Below, in pieces: positions 15,128 to 24,073 of a stretch of 64,000 bases of DNA. The notes under the pieces were generated by a model. The model made no database searches and was not told the DNA's origin. It was given only the letters and a program-made list of their open reading frames with translations. Location: positions 1 to 64,000 of the forward strand of contig JAFLEH010000010.1 in NCBI GenBank assembly GCA_017301995.1. Reading direction: 5' to 3'. The translations under genes were made by a program, and so were the position numbers. Each line of letters starts with the position of its first letter. The stretch's first letter is position 1. This DNA comes from Verrucomicrobiota bacterium. Lineage in GTDB: Bacteria; Verrucomicrobiota; Verrucomicrobiia; Verrucomicrobiales; Akkermansiaceae.

Positions 15128-17323
15128 ATGATGACTCGCGTCCGTTGTTTGTTAAGTGCGGCCGGCATCGCCCTCGCGGCGGTGGCCGGGGCGGAGGAAC
15201 GTCCGAATATCGTGTTCATTTTCTCCGATGACCACGCCCAGGCCGCGATTTCGGCCTATCAGGGATTGTTCCGGGATGTGGCGCCCACGCCGAACATCGA
15301 CCGCCTCGCCGCCCATGGCGCGATCTTCGAGCGGTCGTATTGCGCGAACTCGATCTGCGGACCGTCGCGGGCCTGTGTTCTAACCGGCAAGCACTCGCAC
15401 ATGAACGGCTTCATCGACAACGAGCAATGCGTGTTCGACGGCAGCCAGCCGACGTTTCCCAAAACTCTCCAACAGGCCGGCTACGAGACCGCGCTGGTCG
15501 GGAAATGGCATCTGATCAGCAAGCCCACCGGATTCGACTATTGGGAAGTCCTGCCGGATCAGGGATTCTATTACAATCCGGATTTCCAGCAGATGGACGG
15601 CAGCGTGAAACGCGTCAGGGGCTACTGCACGGACCTGATCACCGACAAGGCCATGGCCTGGCTGAAGGAGCGAAAGCCGGGCGGCAAGCCGTTTGTCCTG
15701 ATGTGCCAGCACAAGGCGCCGCACCGCAATTGGGTGCCCGCTCCCCGGCATTACGGATTGTTCAAGGGCAAGACCCTGCCGGAGCCGGACTCGCTGTTCG
15801 ACGATTACCGGGACCGGAGCAAGACGCTGCGGAAACAGGCGATGACCATCGCGAAGGACATCACTTGGAGCCATGATATGTTATTGCCCGGAAAACCGCC
15901 GGAAGGATCGGGATTCGCGGGCCAGATGATCAACGGCGAATACCTGCGGATGGATGCCGCCCAGAAGGCGGAGTTCGACGCCGCATACGGCGAGGAGAAC
16001 CGGAGGTTCATGGAGAATCTCAAGGCCGGGAAGTTCGATGCCGCCGCGCTCACCCGCTGGAAATACCAGCGGTATATCAAAAACTACCTGGCCTGCGTGC
16101 GCGGGGTGGATGAAAGCGTCGGGAAACTGTTGGATTATCTCGATGCGTCCGGATTGGCCAAAAACACCATCGTGGTTTACGCTTCCGACCAAGGGTTCTA
16201 TCTGGGCGAGCACGGCTGGTATGACAAACGCTGGATGTTCGAGCAATCGCTCTCCATGCCGCTGCTGGTGCGCTGGCCGGGGGTGATCAAGCCGGGCGTC
16301 CGCTCCAAGGCGCTGGTGCAGAACATCGACTACGCTCCGACGTTTCTCGAAGCCGCGGGCGTTCCCGTGCCGGCCGACATCCAGGGGAAATCGCTGCTCC
16401 CCGTTTTCAAGAACGCGGGAGAAGCTCCGGCCGGGTGGCGGGAGGCGATTTACTATGCCTACTACGGCGAGCGCACCCATCAGGTGCCGATGCATGACGG
16501 AGTGCGCGACGGACGCTACAAGCTGATGTTCATGGATCCGGGCCGCGAGTGGCAGTTGTTTGATCTGGAGAAGGACCCCGGCGAGATGCGCAGCGTCCAT
16601 GCCGACCCGGCGTACCGTCCGGAGCTTGAGCGCATGCGGGCGCTCTATCTGAAACTGCGCGGCGACTATCAGGTGCGGAGTTCGCTGATTCCGGTCAGGC
16701 GGGCGTCCGAACCGGCGTGGGAGGAAAGATTCGCGCAAAAGGCCCGGCAATCCCGCCAGGCGAAGAACTGCGACCTGGTATTCATCGGCGACTCGATCAC
16801 CCAGGGTTGGGAAAAGCCGGGCAAAGAGCTTTGGGAAAAGAACTTTGCGAAATGGAATCCGCTCAATCTCGGATTCTCCGGCGATCGCACCGAGCACGTC
16901 CTGTGGCGCCTGAAGAACGGCAACGCCAACGCGCTCAAACCGAAGGTCGCCGTGCTGCTGATAGGAACCAACAACACCGGCCACTTCATGCGCCCGGCCG
17001 ACGAGACCGCAAGCGGGATCAAGGCGATCCTCGACGATCTCCGCAAGCGCTGGCCCGCGACCAAAATCGTCATGCTTTCCATCCTGCCCCGCGGACCCAA
17101 CGCGGAGGATCCGATGCGCAAGCTCAACGACGGGATCAACAGCCGCATCGCCGGCTTCGCGGATGGCAAAACCATCCATCTGCTCGATCTATCCGGAAAA
17201 TTCCTCCAGCCCGACGGCACCCTCCCGGCGGAACTGATGCCGGATCGGCTCCATCTCTCTCCTGCCGGCTATCAGATCTGGGTGGACGCTCTGCTGCCGA
17301 AACTCGCGGAGTTGGGGCTGTAG
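15128..17323 (+). CDS. Secreted sulfatase-SGNH esterase fusion
   Basis: 731 residues with a signal peptide (about 1-22). Residues 23-520 are a type I sulfatase: metal-binding SDDHA near 34, and the maturation motif C77-G-P-S-R within NSICGPSRACVLTG, where Cys becomes formylglycine. Residues about 545-731 are an SGNH/GDSL esterase of the PAF-acetylhydrolase-like type, with GDSITQGW (Ser), GTNNTG and DRLHLS (catalytic Asp-His). One secreted protein would thus remove sulfate and an ester, probably acetyl, from a polysaccharide. An anaerobic or FGE-type maturase must be encoded elsewhere. Its stop is 6 bp from the end of the convergent GH32 gene. Confidence 0.93.
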   Translation: MMTRVRCLLSAAGIALAAVAGAEERPNIVFIFSDDHAQAAISAYQGLFRDVAPTPNIDRLAAHGAIFERSYCANSICGPSRACVLTGKHSHMNGFIDNEQCVFDGSQPTFPKTLQQAGYETALVGKWHLISKPTGFDYWEVLPDQGFYYNPDFQQMDGSVKRVRGYCTDLITDKAMAWLKERKPGGKPFVLMCQHKAPHRNWVPAPRHYGLFKGKTLPEPDSLFDDYRDRSKTLRKQAMTIAKDITWSHDMLLPGKPPEGSGFAGQMINGEYLRMDAAQKAEFDAAYGEENRRFMENLKAGKFDAAALTRWKYQRYIKNYLACVRGVDESVGKLLDYLDASGLAKNTIVVYASDQGFYLGEHGWYDKRWMFEQSLSMPLLVRWPGVIKPGVRSKALVQNIDYAPTFLEAAGVPVPADIQGKSLLPVFKNAGEAPAGWREAIYYAYYGERTHQVPMHDGVRDGRYKLMFMDPGREWQLFDLEKDPGEMRSVHADPAYRPELERMRALYLKLRGDYQVRSSLIPVRRASEPAWEERFAQKARQSRQAKNCDLVFIGDSITQGWEKPGKELWEKNFAKWNPLNLGFSGDRTEHVLWRLKNGNANALKPKVAVLLIGTNNTGHFMRPADETASGIKAILDDLRKRWPATKIVMLSILPRGPNAEDPMRKLNDGINSRIAGFADGKTIHLLDLSGKFLQPDGTLPAELMPDRLHLSPAGYQIWVDALLPKLAELGL

Positions 17324-17329
17324 CGGGGC

Positions 17330-19525
17330 TCACTTCCAGACCGGACGGAGCCGATGGACGCGGAGGACCGGAATTTTGATAGCCCCCCCGTTGGCGACGA
17401 TCCGAGCGGCCTGTCGGTCGGGATGCTGGCGGATGTAGCGGCCTTGATAGGTTCCGTTGGCGAAAACCTCGAGGGACACCCGGTCCACGAAGATCCGCAA
17501 CCGGAGGCGACCGTCCAGCGGCTTGACCTTGCCATCGATGCCGGAAAACGTCTGGTCGGCGGGTTTCCACACCAGCGGGTATTCGTCGAAAAGCCGGAAG
17601 CCGATTTCTTTGGCCGTGGTTTCCGCCAGGATCTCGGCTTCGATTTCGAAGGCGTCTCCCCTGATGTCGGTTAGGGGATCGGTTCCGCCGGAAGCGAAGG
17701 TGAGGTTTTTCCATTCGCGGGTGTCTTGCCGGAGGCTGGCGGCTTCCTTGCAGGGCTCGGCGTGCAGTCGGGGCGCGCCATCCTCGGTGCGCAGGGTGAA
17801 ATCCATCGGCAGCGTCATCTGGAGATTGAACGGCGCTCCTTTGAACGCGTCCCCGCCATCCCGCATCCAGCCGATATGGACGCGCCGTCCGCCGGGCGCG
17901 CCGGAGTAGGATTGTCCGGCGTAGGCGTTGCCGAAATAGTGGCGCTTCACGCCGCCATCCGGGGTGAAACGCTCGCCGTCGAATTTTCCGGTTAGATAGC
18001 GGCCGTTCGCACCCCACGCCACCCAGCGGGTGTCGGCGGGATTGCCGTCCAGCGCCAGCGGAAAGAGATCGGGGCACTCGGTGTCGCCGGGAATCTGATA
18101 GGTTTGGGTTCGTTTTCACGCCACCAGATCCGGCGAGGTGAAAATCCCGTAGTCCGGGCCGTCCAGATAGAGCGCCATCACCCAGTGGCGGGTGTCCTCG
18201 TGCCAGAAGACCTTCGGGTCGCGGTTTTCGCCCGCGATGTGGGGCAGCACCGGGTTGTCACGGAACTTCGCGAAGGTTTTCCCGCCGTCGCGGCTGATCG
18301 CGAGGCCCTGCGCGGTTTTCTTTCCGGGCAGATAACTCCTCGTGCCCTCGGCGGTGTAGGCCAGGCCGACCGCGCCGCCGCCCGCCAGCGGGCTTGTTCC
18401 CTCCGCGATGACGAAGCCGGACCCGGAATACATATATCCCTCGCCGTCCGGATAGAGCGCGTCCGGGTGCTCGGTCCAGTGCAGCAGGTCGCCGCTGGTG
18501 GCGTGGCCCCAGTGCATGTTGTCCCAGCCGTGGTTGTACGGATTGTGCTGATAGAAAAGGTGCCACACCCCGTCGCGGAACACCAGTCCGTTGGGGTCGT
18601 TGAGCCACCCGCGGCGGCTGGTGAAATGATAGAGCGGCCGCAAGGGCTCGCGATGGAGAACCTCCCGGCCCGGATAGGTGCGTGAAAGGATGACCTTCTT
18701 CCACGCTTCCGCATGGCGGCGCGGAATGGCGGCCTCCACCCGCAGCTTGCGGCCTTGAAAATCCGCGAGGTCGGTAAAGGTCCAGAAGTCCGGGTTTCCA
18801 TCCAGCGCGATGTCAGCCACGCCGAACGGCGTTTCCGATCCGTCGAGAAACATCGAAACGCGCCGCTTGTCCGGGGAGTTCGCTTTCACCGGCCAGATCA
18901 GATAGGGCCGGTCGATCGTTAGGTCGAGACGGCCCCGGATGAGTTCCGGCGTGTCGCTTTGGACGAAATGATCGGCGCTGATGTGCCCCCATCCGCCCTT
19001 GCGGCGGTCCGTCAGTTCGATGCGGGCGGTTTTCCCGATCAGATCACGGGTGTCCCAGGTGGCCCAGTCGAGCCGCTCGCTGCCGCCGGGCCGGTCGTTG
19101 GGGCCGGTGGCGGTGCGCGCGGTTTTGCCATCAATCACCAGATTCGCGCAGGCCTCGTCCGGATGCTTGCCGCCGCCGATCAGGAAATTGATGAAATCAC
19201 GCTCGATCCGGAACGCCGGGGAAACGAGGGTGCCGGTGGCGTCATCCCCGCCGTGATACCCGCTGGCAAAGCCTTTCCCCGCGAAGCCGGTGACCTCCAT
19301 CTGCCGCTCCAGCGTGCCGGTGGCGGGCGCCACCCCGAACGCTTCCCCGGTCGCCTTCCAATCGCCAAAGCCATCCCCCTCGAAGTCGGCGATGACTAGA
19401 TCCGCCCGCTGCGCCGCCGCCAGCCCCGCGCCAGCCAGCGCCAGCGCCGCCGTGAGGGAAAGCCGCCGGCCATGCCGCAGGGATGATCTACCGATGGGGA
19501 TTCGCGTTTCCATGACCCCTGCCAT
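17330..19525 (-). pseudogene. GH32 levanase/fructan hydrolase with an in-frame TGA
   Basis: The frame from 19525 to 17330 (about 731 codons) is continuous except for one TGA at 18116-18118. Before it: a signal peptide, an all-beta N-terminal domain (ADFEGDGFGDW), then the GH32 five-blade domain with the nucleophile in WLNDPNGL and RDPKVFW. After it: the acid/base Glu in DTECPDLFP and the GH32 C-terminal beta-sandwich (LRIFVDRVSLEVFANG). The stop falls in SPDLVA-stop-KRTQTYQIPG, where GH32 proteins normally have Trp, so a TGG to TGA change explains it. As read, the product is 469 residues and lacks the acid/base Glu and the C-terminal domain. Sequence error or readthrough remain possible. Confidence 0.88.
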
Positions 19526-19590
19526 ACGCCGGAAAGCCGCCGGGCTTTCAGCCGCCCGCCCACCCGATCGGGGGTGTGGAACAATTACTC

Positions 19591-19620
19591 GGTTATTGGT
19601 TATTCGTTATTGGTTATTGG
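19591..19620. repeat. Heptanucleotide tandem repeat (GGTTATT)
   Basis: Four consecutive 7-bp units, GGTTATT twice, CGTTATT, then GGTTATT, followed by a partial unit. It lies between the 5' end of the GH32 gene and the 30-bp repeats. Confidence 0.8.
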
Positions 19621-19708
19621 GGGAGAGGTGCTTTTTCATCCGCGATTCACGATCTTCTTGGCGATCTTGGCGTCTTGGCGGTGAATTTTTCCGGCTGGCG
19701 GGATCCTG

Positions 19709-19738
19709 GGAGGCCACGCTCTCACGAGCGCGGCTACG
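19709..19738. repeat. 30-bp direct repeat, copy 1 (partner 19806-19835)
   Basis: The two 30-bp copies are identical, begin ggaggccacgctctcacg and end gcggctacg. Each has a short inverted pair around ctctcacgag, so it may fold. Confidence 0.8.
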
Positions 19739-19805
19739 CTGAAGACGCAAGACTTCAAGACACAAGAATCAAGACTGGAATGCGCTTCCTTGTGGCCGGC
19801 TCTGT

Positions 19806-19835
19806 GGAGGCCACGCTCTCACGAGCGCGGCTACG
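19806..19835. repeat. 30-bp direct repeat, copy 2
   Basis: Identical to 19709-19738, 97 bp downstream of it. Confidence 0.8.
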
Positions 19836-19880
19836 GGGGAGGCTTCTTCTTGGGGGTATTGGTTATTAGGGATCGTCTTC

Positions 19881-19933
19881 ATCCACGATCCACGATCCAC
19901 GATCCACGATCTTCGATCTTCGATCTTCGATCC
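19881..19933. repeat. Heptanucleotide tandem repeat (ATCCACG / ATCTTCG)
   Basis: Four ATCCACG units pass into three ATCTTCG units, all in 7-bp register. The array abuts the left copy of the 137-bp direct repeat. Confidence 0.85.
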
Positions 19934-20066
19934 CCTTTGCGAACTTCGCGCCTTTGCGGTGAATCTTTGCGGCTTGGGTGAGCCTGATCCGGCAGGCTGG
20001 CGGACTGAAGTCCGCGCTCCGTTAGACGCCGACTGAAGTCAGCGCTCCGTGAGTGGCATCCGCGAT
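19930..20066. repeat. 137-bp direct repeat, left copy
   Basis: Near-identical to 20819-20955 (a handful of mismatches, mostly in the first half). It contains two related hairpins: GCGGACTgaAGTCCGC, a perfect 7-bp stem, and GCCGACTgaAGTCAGC, each followed by gcgctccgt. Together the two copies bracket one small membrane-protein gene. Confidence 0.9.
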
Positions 20067-20126
20067 TTGAATGATGAACGGGGAAATCCTCTTGACGGGT
20101 GGTGTCTGGGTGATAGAAAGACCGCG

Positions 20127-20810
20127 GTGAATGCGACAGATGAATCTCTGGCGGCTGCCCCCAAACAGCGGAACTTCGCGCTCCTGTTGGTGGGTTCGTT
20201 CGCGCTATTCAATGGCGCGTACATCCTCGACCAGACGATTCGGTGGAGCGACCACTGGGATGGATTCCGGTGCGGTTTGGTTCATGTGATTTTCATTGGA
20301 ATCGCGTGGTGCATCTATGTCTTTCCTTGGAGTCTGATAGTTTTCGCGCTCTACCGGTGGCGGAAGTGGAGCCGCTATCGGGCGTTTTGGATTTTGGCTC
20401 CGGCGTGGGCTTTCCTGGTATTTGTGTTAGGTTCGCTGGTTCTTGAGCCGCCGATACCATCGGTGCGGTTCAGAACGTTTGCGAAATCCGAGCTTCCGTC
20501 AGACGCCGTGAATGTGCGCCATCATTTCAGCGGCGGAGGGGTTGCCGACTATTTTGACACCTACTATTTCGAGACCACACCGCAGGAGGTGGAGCGCCTC
20601 ATTGCGGATATGAAGCTGGAGGAGGACGTATTCGGCAGTATGGAGATGTTGCCGAAACTGGGCTATTCGCAACCACCGGGGTGGCCCGACTTTCTATCAT
20701 GGGAAGGTGCGAGATGGTTCAGGGGTCATGACGCCGCGGAGCATTGGTTCTACAATTTGGTCACCGACCCGACGCGCACCAGGGTTTACGTGTGGGTCGG
20801 ATGCACATGA
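20127..20810 (+). CDS. Orphan membrane protein between direct repeats
   Basis: 227 residues from GTG at 20127, preferred because agaaag stands 5 bp upstream; the frame is open back to 20049, but that part lies in the repeat. Three likely membrane helices (about residues 18-40, 58-80 and 92-112) are followed by a soluble C-terminal half of about 105 residues with YFDTYYFETTPQEVERLIADM. I recognise no family. Base composition is lower in GC than neighbours. The 137-bp direct repeats on both sides suggest the gene arrived or was rearranged as a unit. Confidence 0.65.
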   Translation: MNATDESLAAAPKQRNFALLLVGSFALFNGAYILDQTIRWSDHWDGFRCGLVHVIFIGIAWCIYVFPWSLIVFALYRWRKWSRYRAFWILAPAWAFLVFVLGSLVLEPPIPSVRFRTFAKSELPSDAVNVRHHFSGGGVADYFDTYYFETTPQEVERLIADMKLEEDVFGSMEMLPKLGYSQPPGWPDFLSWEGARWFRGHDAAEHWFYNLVTDPTRTRVYVWVGCT

Positions 20811-20818
20811 CCGACGGG

Positions 20819-20955
20819 ATCCCCTTTGCGAACTTCGCGTCTTGGCGGTGAATCTTTCCGGCTGGGGAGAGCTTGATCCGGCAGGCTGGCGGACTGAAGT
20901 CCGCGCTCCGTTAGACGCCGACTGAAGTCAGCGCTCCGTGAGTGGCATCCGCGAT
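20819..20955. repeat. 137-bp direct repeat, right copy
   Basis: Right-hand partner of 19930-20066, starting 9 bp after the stop codon of the orphan membrane gene. The hairpin half (from about 20880) is identical to the left copy. Confidence 0.9.
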
Positions 20956-21029
20956 CTTCTATCCACGATCTTCTATCCACGATCTTCGATCCTCGATCCA
21001 CGATCCTCGATCCTCGATCTCCTATCCCC
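20951..21029. repeat. Heptanucleotide tandem repeat (CGATCTT / CTATCCA / CGATCCT)
   Basis: About eleven units in strict 7-bp register, alternating CGATCTT and CTATCCA and then CGATCCT/CGATCCA. It directly follows the right 137-bp repeat, while in the left copy the heptamers precede it. The rest of 20811-21163 shows no gene. Confidence 0.85.
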
Positions 21030-21163
21030 TTTCCGCCCATCGCGGCTTTGCGGTGAAATCTCATCGGGATGAGGTGGGGCGGAGGGCATGGCGGAGTGGT
21101 GAGGGCTTTGATGGCCTCCCGGAATTGACATGGGTTGGTGGCTGCCGTAGGGTTCTGGCACGG

Positions 21164-21745
21164 ATGGCTGATTTGTCCGACATTCTGAAGAAAGCCAGCG
21201 GGGGAGGTCAGCTCGCCTCGGCGGAGCTTTTGCCGCTGGTTTACGACGAGTTGCGGATGCTGGCCAAGAAGCGGATGGCGACGATCGAACCGGGGCAGAC
21301 GCTCCAGGCGACGGCGCTGGTGCATGAGGCGTGGATCAAGCTGTCCGGCGACGAGGCGCGCTCGTGGAGCGACCGCGCGCATTTTTTCCGCGCCGCGGCG
21401 CAGGCGATGCGGCACATTCTGGTGGACCGGGCGAGGGCCAAGGCCAGCCAGAAACGCGGCGAGAATCCGGAGATGATCGAGATTTCCACCCATGGGCTGG
21501 AAGTGGCGGCCACTTCGCTGGACGAGCGGGTGCTGCTGGTGGATGAGATGATGAAGCGGCTGGAGCAGGAGGATGCGGAGAGCGTCCGGGTGATTTCGCT
21601 GAAGTTTTTCGGCGGACTGACCAACAAGGAGATCGCGGCGATGGACGGGGTCACGGAACGTACCGTTGAAAGGCGCTGGGCCTATGCCAAGGCGCTGCTC
21701 TATCAGATGATCCGGAAGGAGATGGACGATGGCGCGGGAGATTGA
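21164..21745 (+). CDS. ECF-type RNA polymerase sigma factor
   Basis: 193 residues from ATG 21164, where the family N-terminus (MADLSDILKKASGGG) begins; the frame is open upstream. Region 2 is about residues 28-95 (LPLVYDELRMLAKKRM, ALVHEAWIKL) and region 4 about 125-185 (LKFFGGLTNKEIAAMDGVTERTVERRW, the helix-turn-helix). It belongs to the group of ECF factors often found next to Ser/Thr kinase genes in Planctomycetes and Verrucomicrobia, with no classical anti-sigma factor. Its end overlaps the kinase gene by 17 nt, so the kinase probably controls it; this is inference from the pairing. Confidence 0.92.
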   Translation: MADLSDILKKASGGGQLASAELLPLVYDELRMLAKKRMATIEPGQTLQATALVHEAWIKLSGDEARSWSDRAHFFRAAAQAMRHILVDRARAKASQKRGENPEMIEISTHGLEVAATSLDERVLLVDEMMKRLEQEDAESVRVISLKFFGGLTNKEIAAMDGVTERTVERRWAYAKALLYQMIRKEMDDGAGD

Positions 21746-23933
21746 CAAACTCCTGTTTACGGCCGCCTCCGGATTCGGCGGCGCGGATGAGCGGCGGGCG
21801 TTTCTCGAGTTCGCCTGCCGCGACGATCCGGCGATGCTCAGGCGGCTGGAGGAACTCCTCGAAATCCAGCGCGACGCGGATGAGTTTTTCGAAATCCAAC
21901 CGGAAATGCCGCCCGCCGCCGCCGCGGAACAACCGCCCGAGGAGGACGACGGCGGTGTCGGCGCGCGGATCGGTCCCTATCGGCTGATCGACCGGCTGGG
22001 CGCGGGCGGGTGCGGAGTGGTCTATCTGGCGGAGCAGCAGTCGCCGGTGAAACGCAAGGTGGCGCTGAAGATCATCCGGCTCGGGATGGACACGGAGAAT
22101 GTGATCGCGCGGTTCGCCATCGAGCGGGAGGCGCTGGCGCTGATGGATCATCCCAACATCGCGCGGGTTCTGGACGCGGGCAGCACCGCGGCCGGGCGGC
22201 CGTATTTCGTGATGGAACTGGTCAACGGCGAGAAGATCACGGATTTCTGCGACCACCACCGTCTGGATTTGCGGCGGCGGCTCGAATTGTTCATTCTCGT
22301 TTGCGGAGCCATCCAGCACGCCCATCAGAAAGGCGTGATCCACCGGGATATCAAGCCCTCCAACGTGCTCGTCCGCGGGATTGAGGGGCGGCTGGAACCC
22401 AAGGTGATCGACTTCGGCATCGCCAAGGCGACGGCGGGAGGGATCGCGGCCGCGGCAACCGCCACGCAGACCGGGCAACTTGTGGGCACGCCGGCCTACA
22501 TGAGCCCCGAACAGGCCGAGGGCGGCACGGACATCGACACCCGGAGTGACATATACAGTCTGGGTTGCCTTTTGTGCGAATTGATAACAGGAAGCCCGCC
22601 GTTCGGTTACGAGCGGTTCACCGATTGCACGCCGGAGGGGGTCCGGCATCTGCTGCGGGATGTCGAAACCGGCATGCCGTCCTCGCGGTTGCGCGCGATC
22701 CCGCAGGACAGGATCCGGGAGATCGCCGCGTGCCGCGGAGCGGATCCGCAGGCGCTGGTTCCCCAGGTGGCGGGAGACCTCGACTGGATCGTGATGAAGG
22801 CGATCGAAAAGGACCGCCAACTGCGCTATGAAACGGCCGAAGGATTGGCGGCGGACGTGCGGCGGCATTTGTCCGAGCAGCCGGTGCTCGCGCGCCCGCC
22901 CAGCAGGGTCTATCTGTTTCGCAAACTGGTGCGGCGCAACCGTGTGGTGTTCGCGGCGGGCGGGGTGGCGCTGTTTGGTTTGTTGGGAGGCTTCGGCGTT
23001 TCGACGTGGTTGTTTTTCAAGGAACGCGACGCACGCGAGGAGCAGGCCCGGCTGAGGGATGTGGCGGAGCGGGCCCGGGCCAACGAAGTCGTGCTGCGGG
23101 AGCTTGCCGAGGCCGCGGACTTGGTCGCGCAGGCGGCGGTCCACATCAAATACAACGAGCCGGAACAAGCGGACGCGCTGGTGTCCGGCCTCCCTGTCGA
23201 GCATGCCCCGCGCACGTTGGAGGCGGCCAGCACGTTCAAGGCTCTGGCGGATTGGAATCTCCTCCAGCATCGCTGGCAACAGGCGGCGACGTATTTCCAT
23301 CTGCTGATCCACGTTCTAACCAGCGTGGACATGTCCGATTCCAGAAGCGTTTCCTACGAGCTGATGACGGCCCTGACCGCGGTGCGCCAGTGGGGGGCTC
23401 CCGGCCAGTACGAAAGCGACCGCTCGCTGGCGATCCGGCGCTTTGCGAAGTCCGCGGATTCCAACGTGGCGGAGCAGGTGATCAAGGCGACGCTGATGGT
23501 TCCGGTGAGCCGGGACGAATTGGGGATGTTGCTGCCCTTGTCCGGCGTTCTGGAGCGCGCTCTAACCGGCGTTGGGCGGAAGCCGGATCCGCACATGGAG
23601 GCGTGGCGGCAGTTTTCCCTGGCGCTGTTCGCGTTTCGCCGGGAGCACTACGATGCGGCCAGCGCCCTGGCCAGCCAGAGCCTCGCCACGGCCAAAAACA
23701 GCCAGCCGCGGGCGGCGTCCAACCGCATTGTTTTGGCCATGGCGGACATAAAACAAGGTCGCCTCACCGATGCCCGCAAGACCCTCGCGGAGGTGCGGAA
23801 ATCGGTGGAAAAATGGGAGTCGGCCCCGTTCAGCCTCCGGGCGGAGGATGGCGGGCTGTGGTCCAACTGGGGCATCGTCCGGATCCTGCTCAAGGATGCG
23901 GAATCGATGCTGCCCGAGGCCGGGCAAAAATAG
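21729..23933 (+). CDS. Transmembrane Ser/Thr protein kinase paired with ECF sigma factor
   Basis: 734 residues. A Hanks-type kinase domain spans about 82-385: glycine loop GAGGCGVVYL, Lys114 in VALK, HRDIKPSN with Asp207, DFG at 228-230 and GTPAYMSPEQ. One membrane helix follows at about 406-430, then a coiled stretch and a helical TPR-like region to the end. The kinase is therefore cytoplasmic with an external sensor half. About 75 residues precede the kinase and include a Glu/Pro-rich tail. The start overlaps the sigma gene by 17 nt in another frame, implying coupled translation. Confidence 0.93.
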   Translation: MAREIDKLLFTAASGFGGADERRAFLEFACRDDPAMLRRLEELLEIQRDADEFFEIQPEMPPAAAAEQPPEEDDGGVGARIGPYRLIDRLGAGGCGVVYLAEQQSPVKRKVALKIIRLGMDTENVIARFAIEREALALMDHPNIARVLDAGSTAAGRPYFVMELVNGEKITDFCDHHRLDLRRRLELFILVCGAIQHAHQKGVIHRDIKPSNVLVRGIEGRLEPKVIDFGIAKATAGGIAAAATATQTGQLVGTPAYMSPEQAEGGTDIDTRSDIYSLGCLLCELITGSPPFGYERFTDCTPEGVRHLLRDVETGMPSSRLRAIPQDRIREIAACRGADPQALVPQVAGDLDWIVMKAIEKDRQLRYETAEGLAADVRRHLSEQPVLARPPSRVYLFRKLVRRNRVVFAAGGVALFGLLGGFGVSTWLFFKERDAREEQARLRDVAERARANEVVLRELAEAADLVAQAAVHIKYNEPEQADALVSGLPVEHAPRTLEAASTFKALADWNLLQHRWQQAATYFHLLIHVLTSVDMSDSRSVSYELMTALTAVRQWGAPGQYESDRSLAIRRFAKSADSNVAEQVIKATLMVPVSRDELGMLLPLSGVLERALTGVGRKPDPHMEAWRQFSLALFAFRREHYDAASALASQSLATAKNSQPRAASNRIVLAMADIKQGRLTDARKTLAEVRKSVEKWESAPFSLRAEDGGLWSNWGIVRILLKDAESMLPEAGQK

Positions 23934-23997
23934 CGGGATCCGGATTTTCCAAGAGACCGTGTCGGGTGGCGGGAGGAAATCCCGTTTGTCGCAATGA

Positions 23998-24031
23998 GGG
24001 GAACGCGGCCGGTTTGCCGGTGGTGTTCCCC
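23998..24031 (+). other. Stable hairpin between kinase gene and repeat-protein gene
   Basis: GGGGAAC at the left pairs with GTTCCCC at the right, enclosing a GGCCGG/CCGG inner stem. There is no T-run, so it is either a weak terminator after the kinase gene or structure in the leader of the beta-strand-repeat gene that starts 42 bp later. Confidence 0.5.
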
Positions 24032-24073
24032 AGTGCCCGGAACGCCATTCACCAACCCAACAATCAAGCCTCC

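Larger units (their letters stand above)
19526..20126. other. Gene-free repeat-rich spacer
   Basis: No gene is supported in these 600 bp. It holds, in order: GGTTATT heptamers (19591-19620), two 30-bp copies of a ggaggccacgctctcacg... word (19709-19738 and 19806-19835), a loose CAAGACT heptad patch (about 19746-19780), ATCCACG/ATCTTCG heptamers (19881-19933) and the left copy of a 137-bp direct repeat (19930-20066). Confidence 0.7.

Noticed and set aside
19881..21029. CRISPR-like array in the heptamer patches
   Set aside because: The units are 7 bp, contiguous and degenerate. There are no spacers and no cas genes.
23006..24073. N-terminal extension of the giant beta-strand protein
   Set aside because: This part overlaps the kinase gene out of frame and is Arg/Ala-rich. 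A signal peptide begins at 24074.
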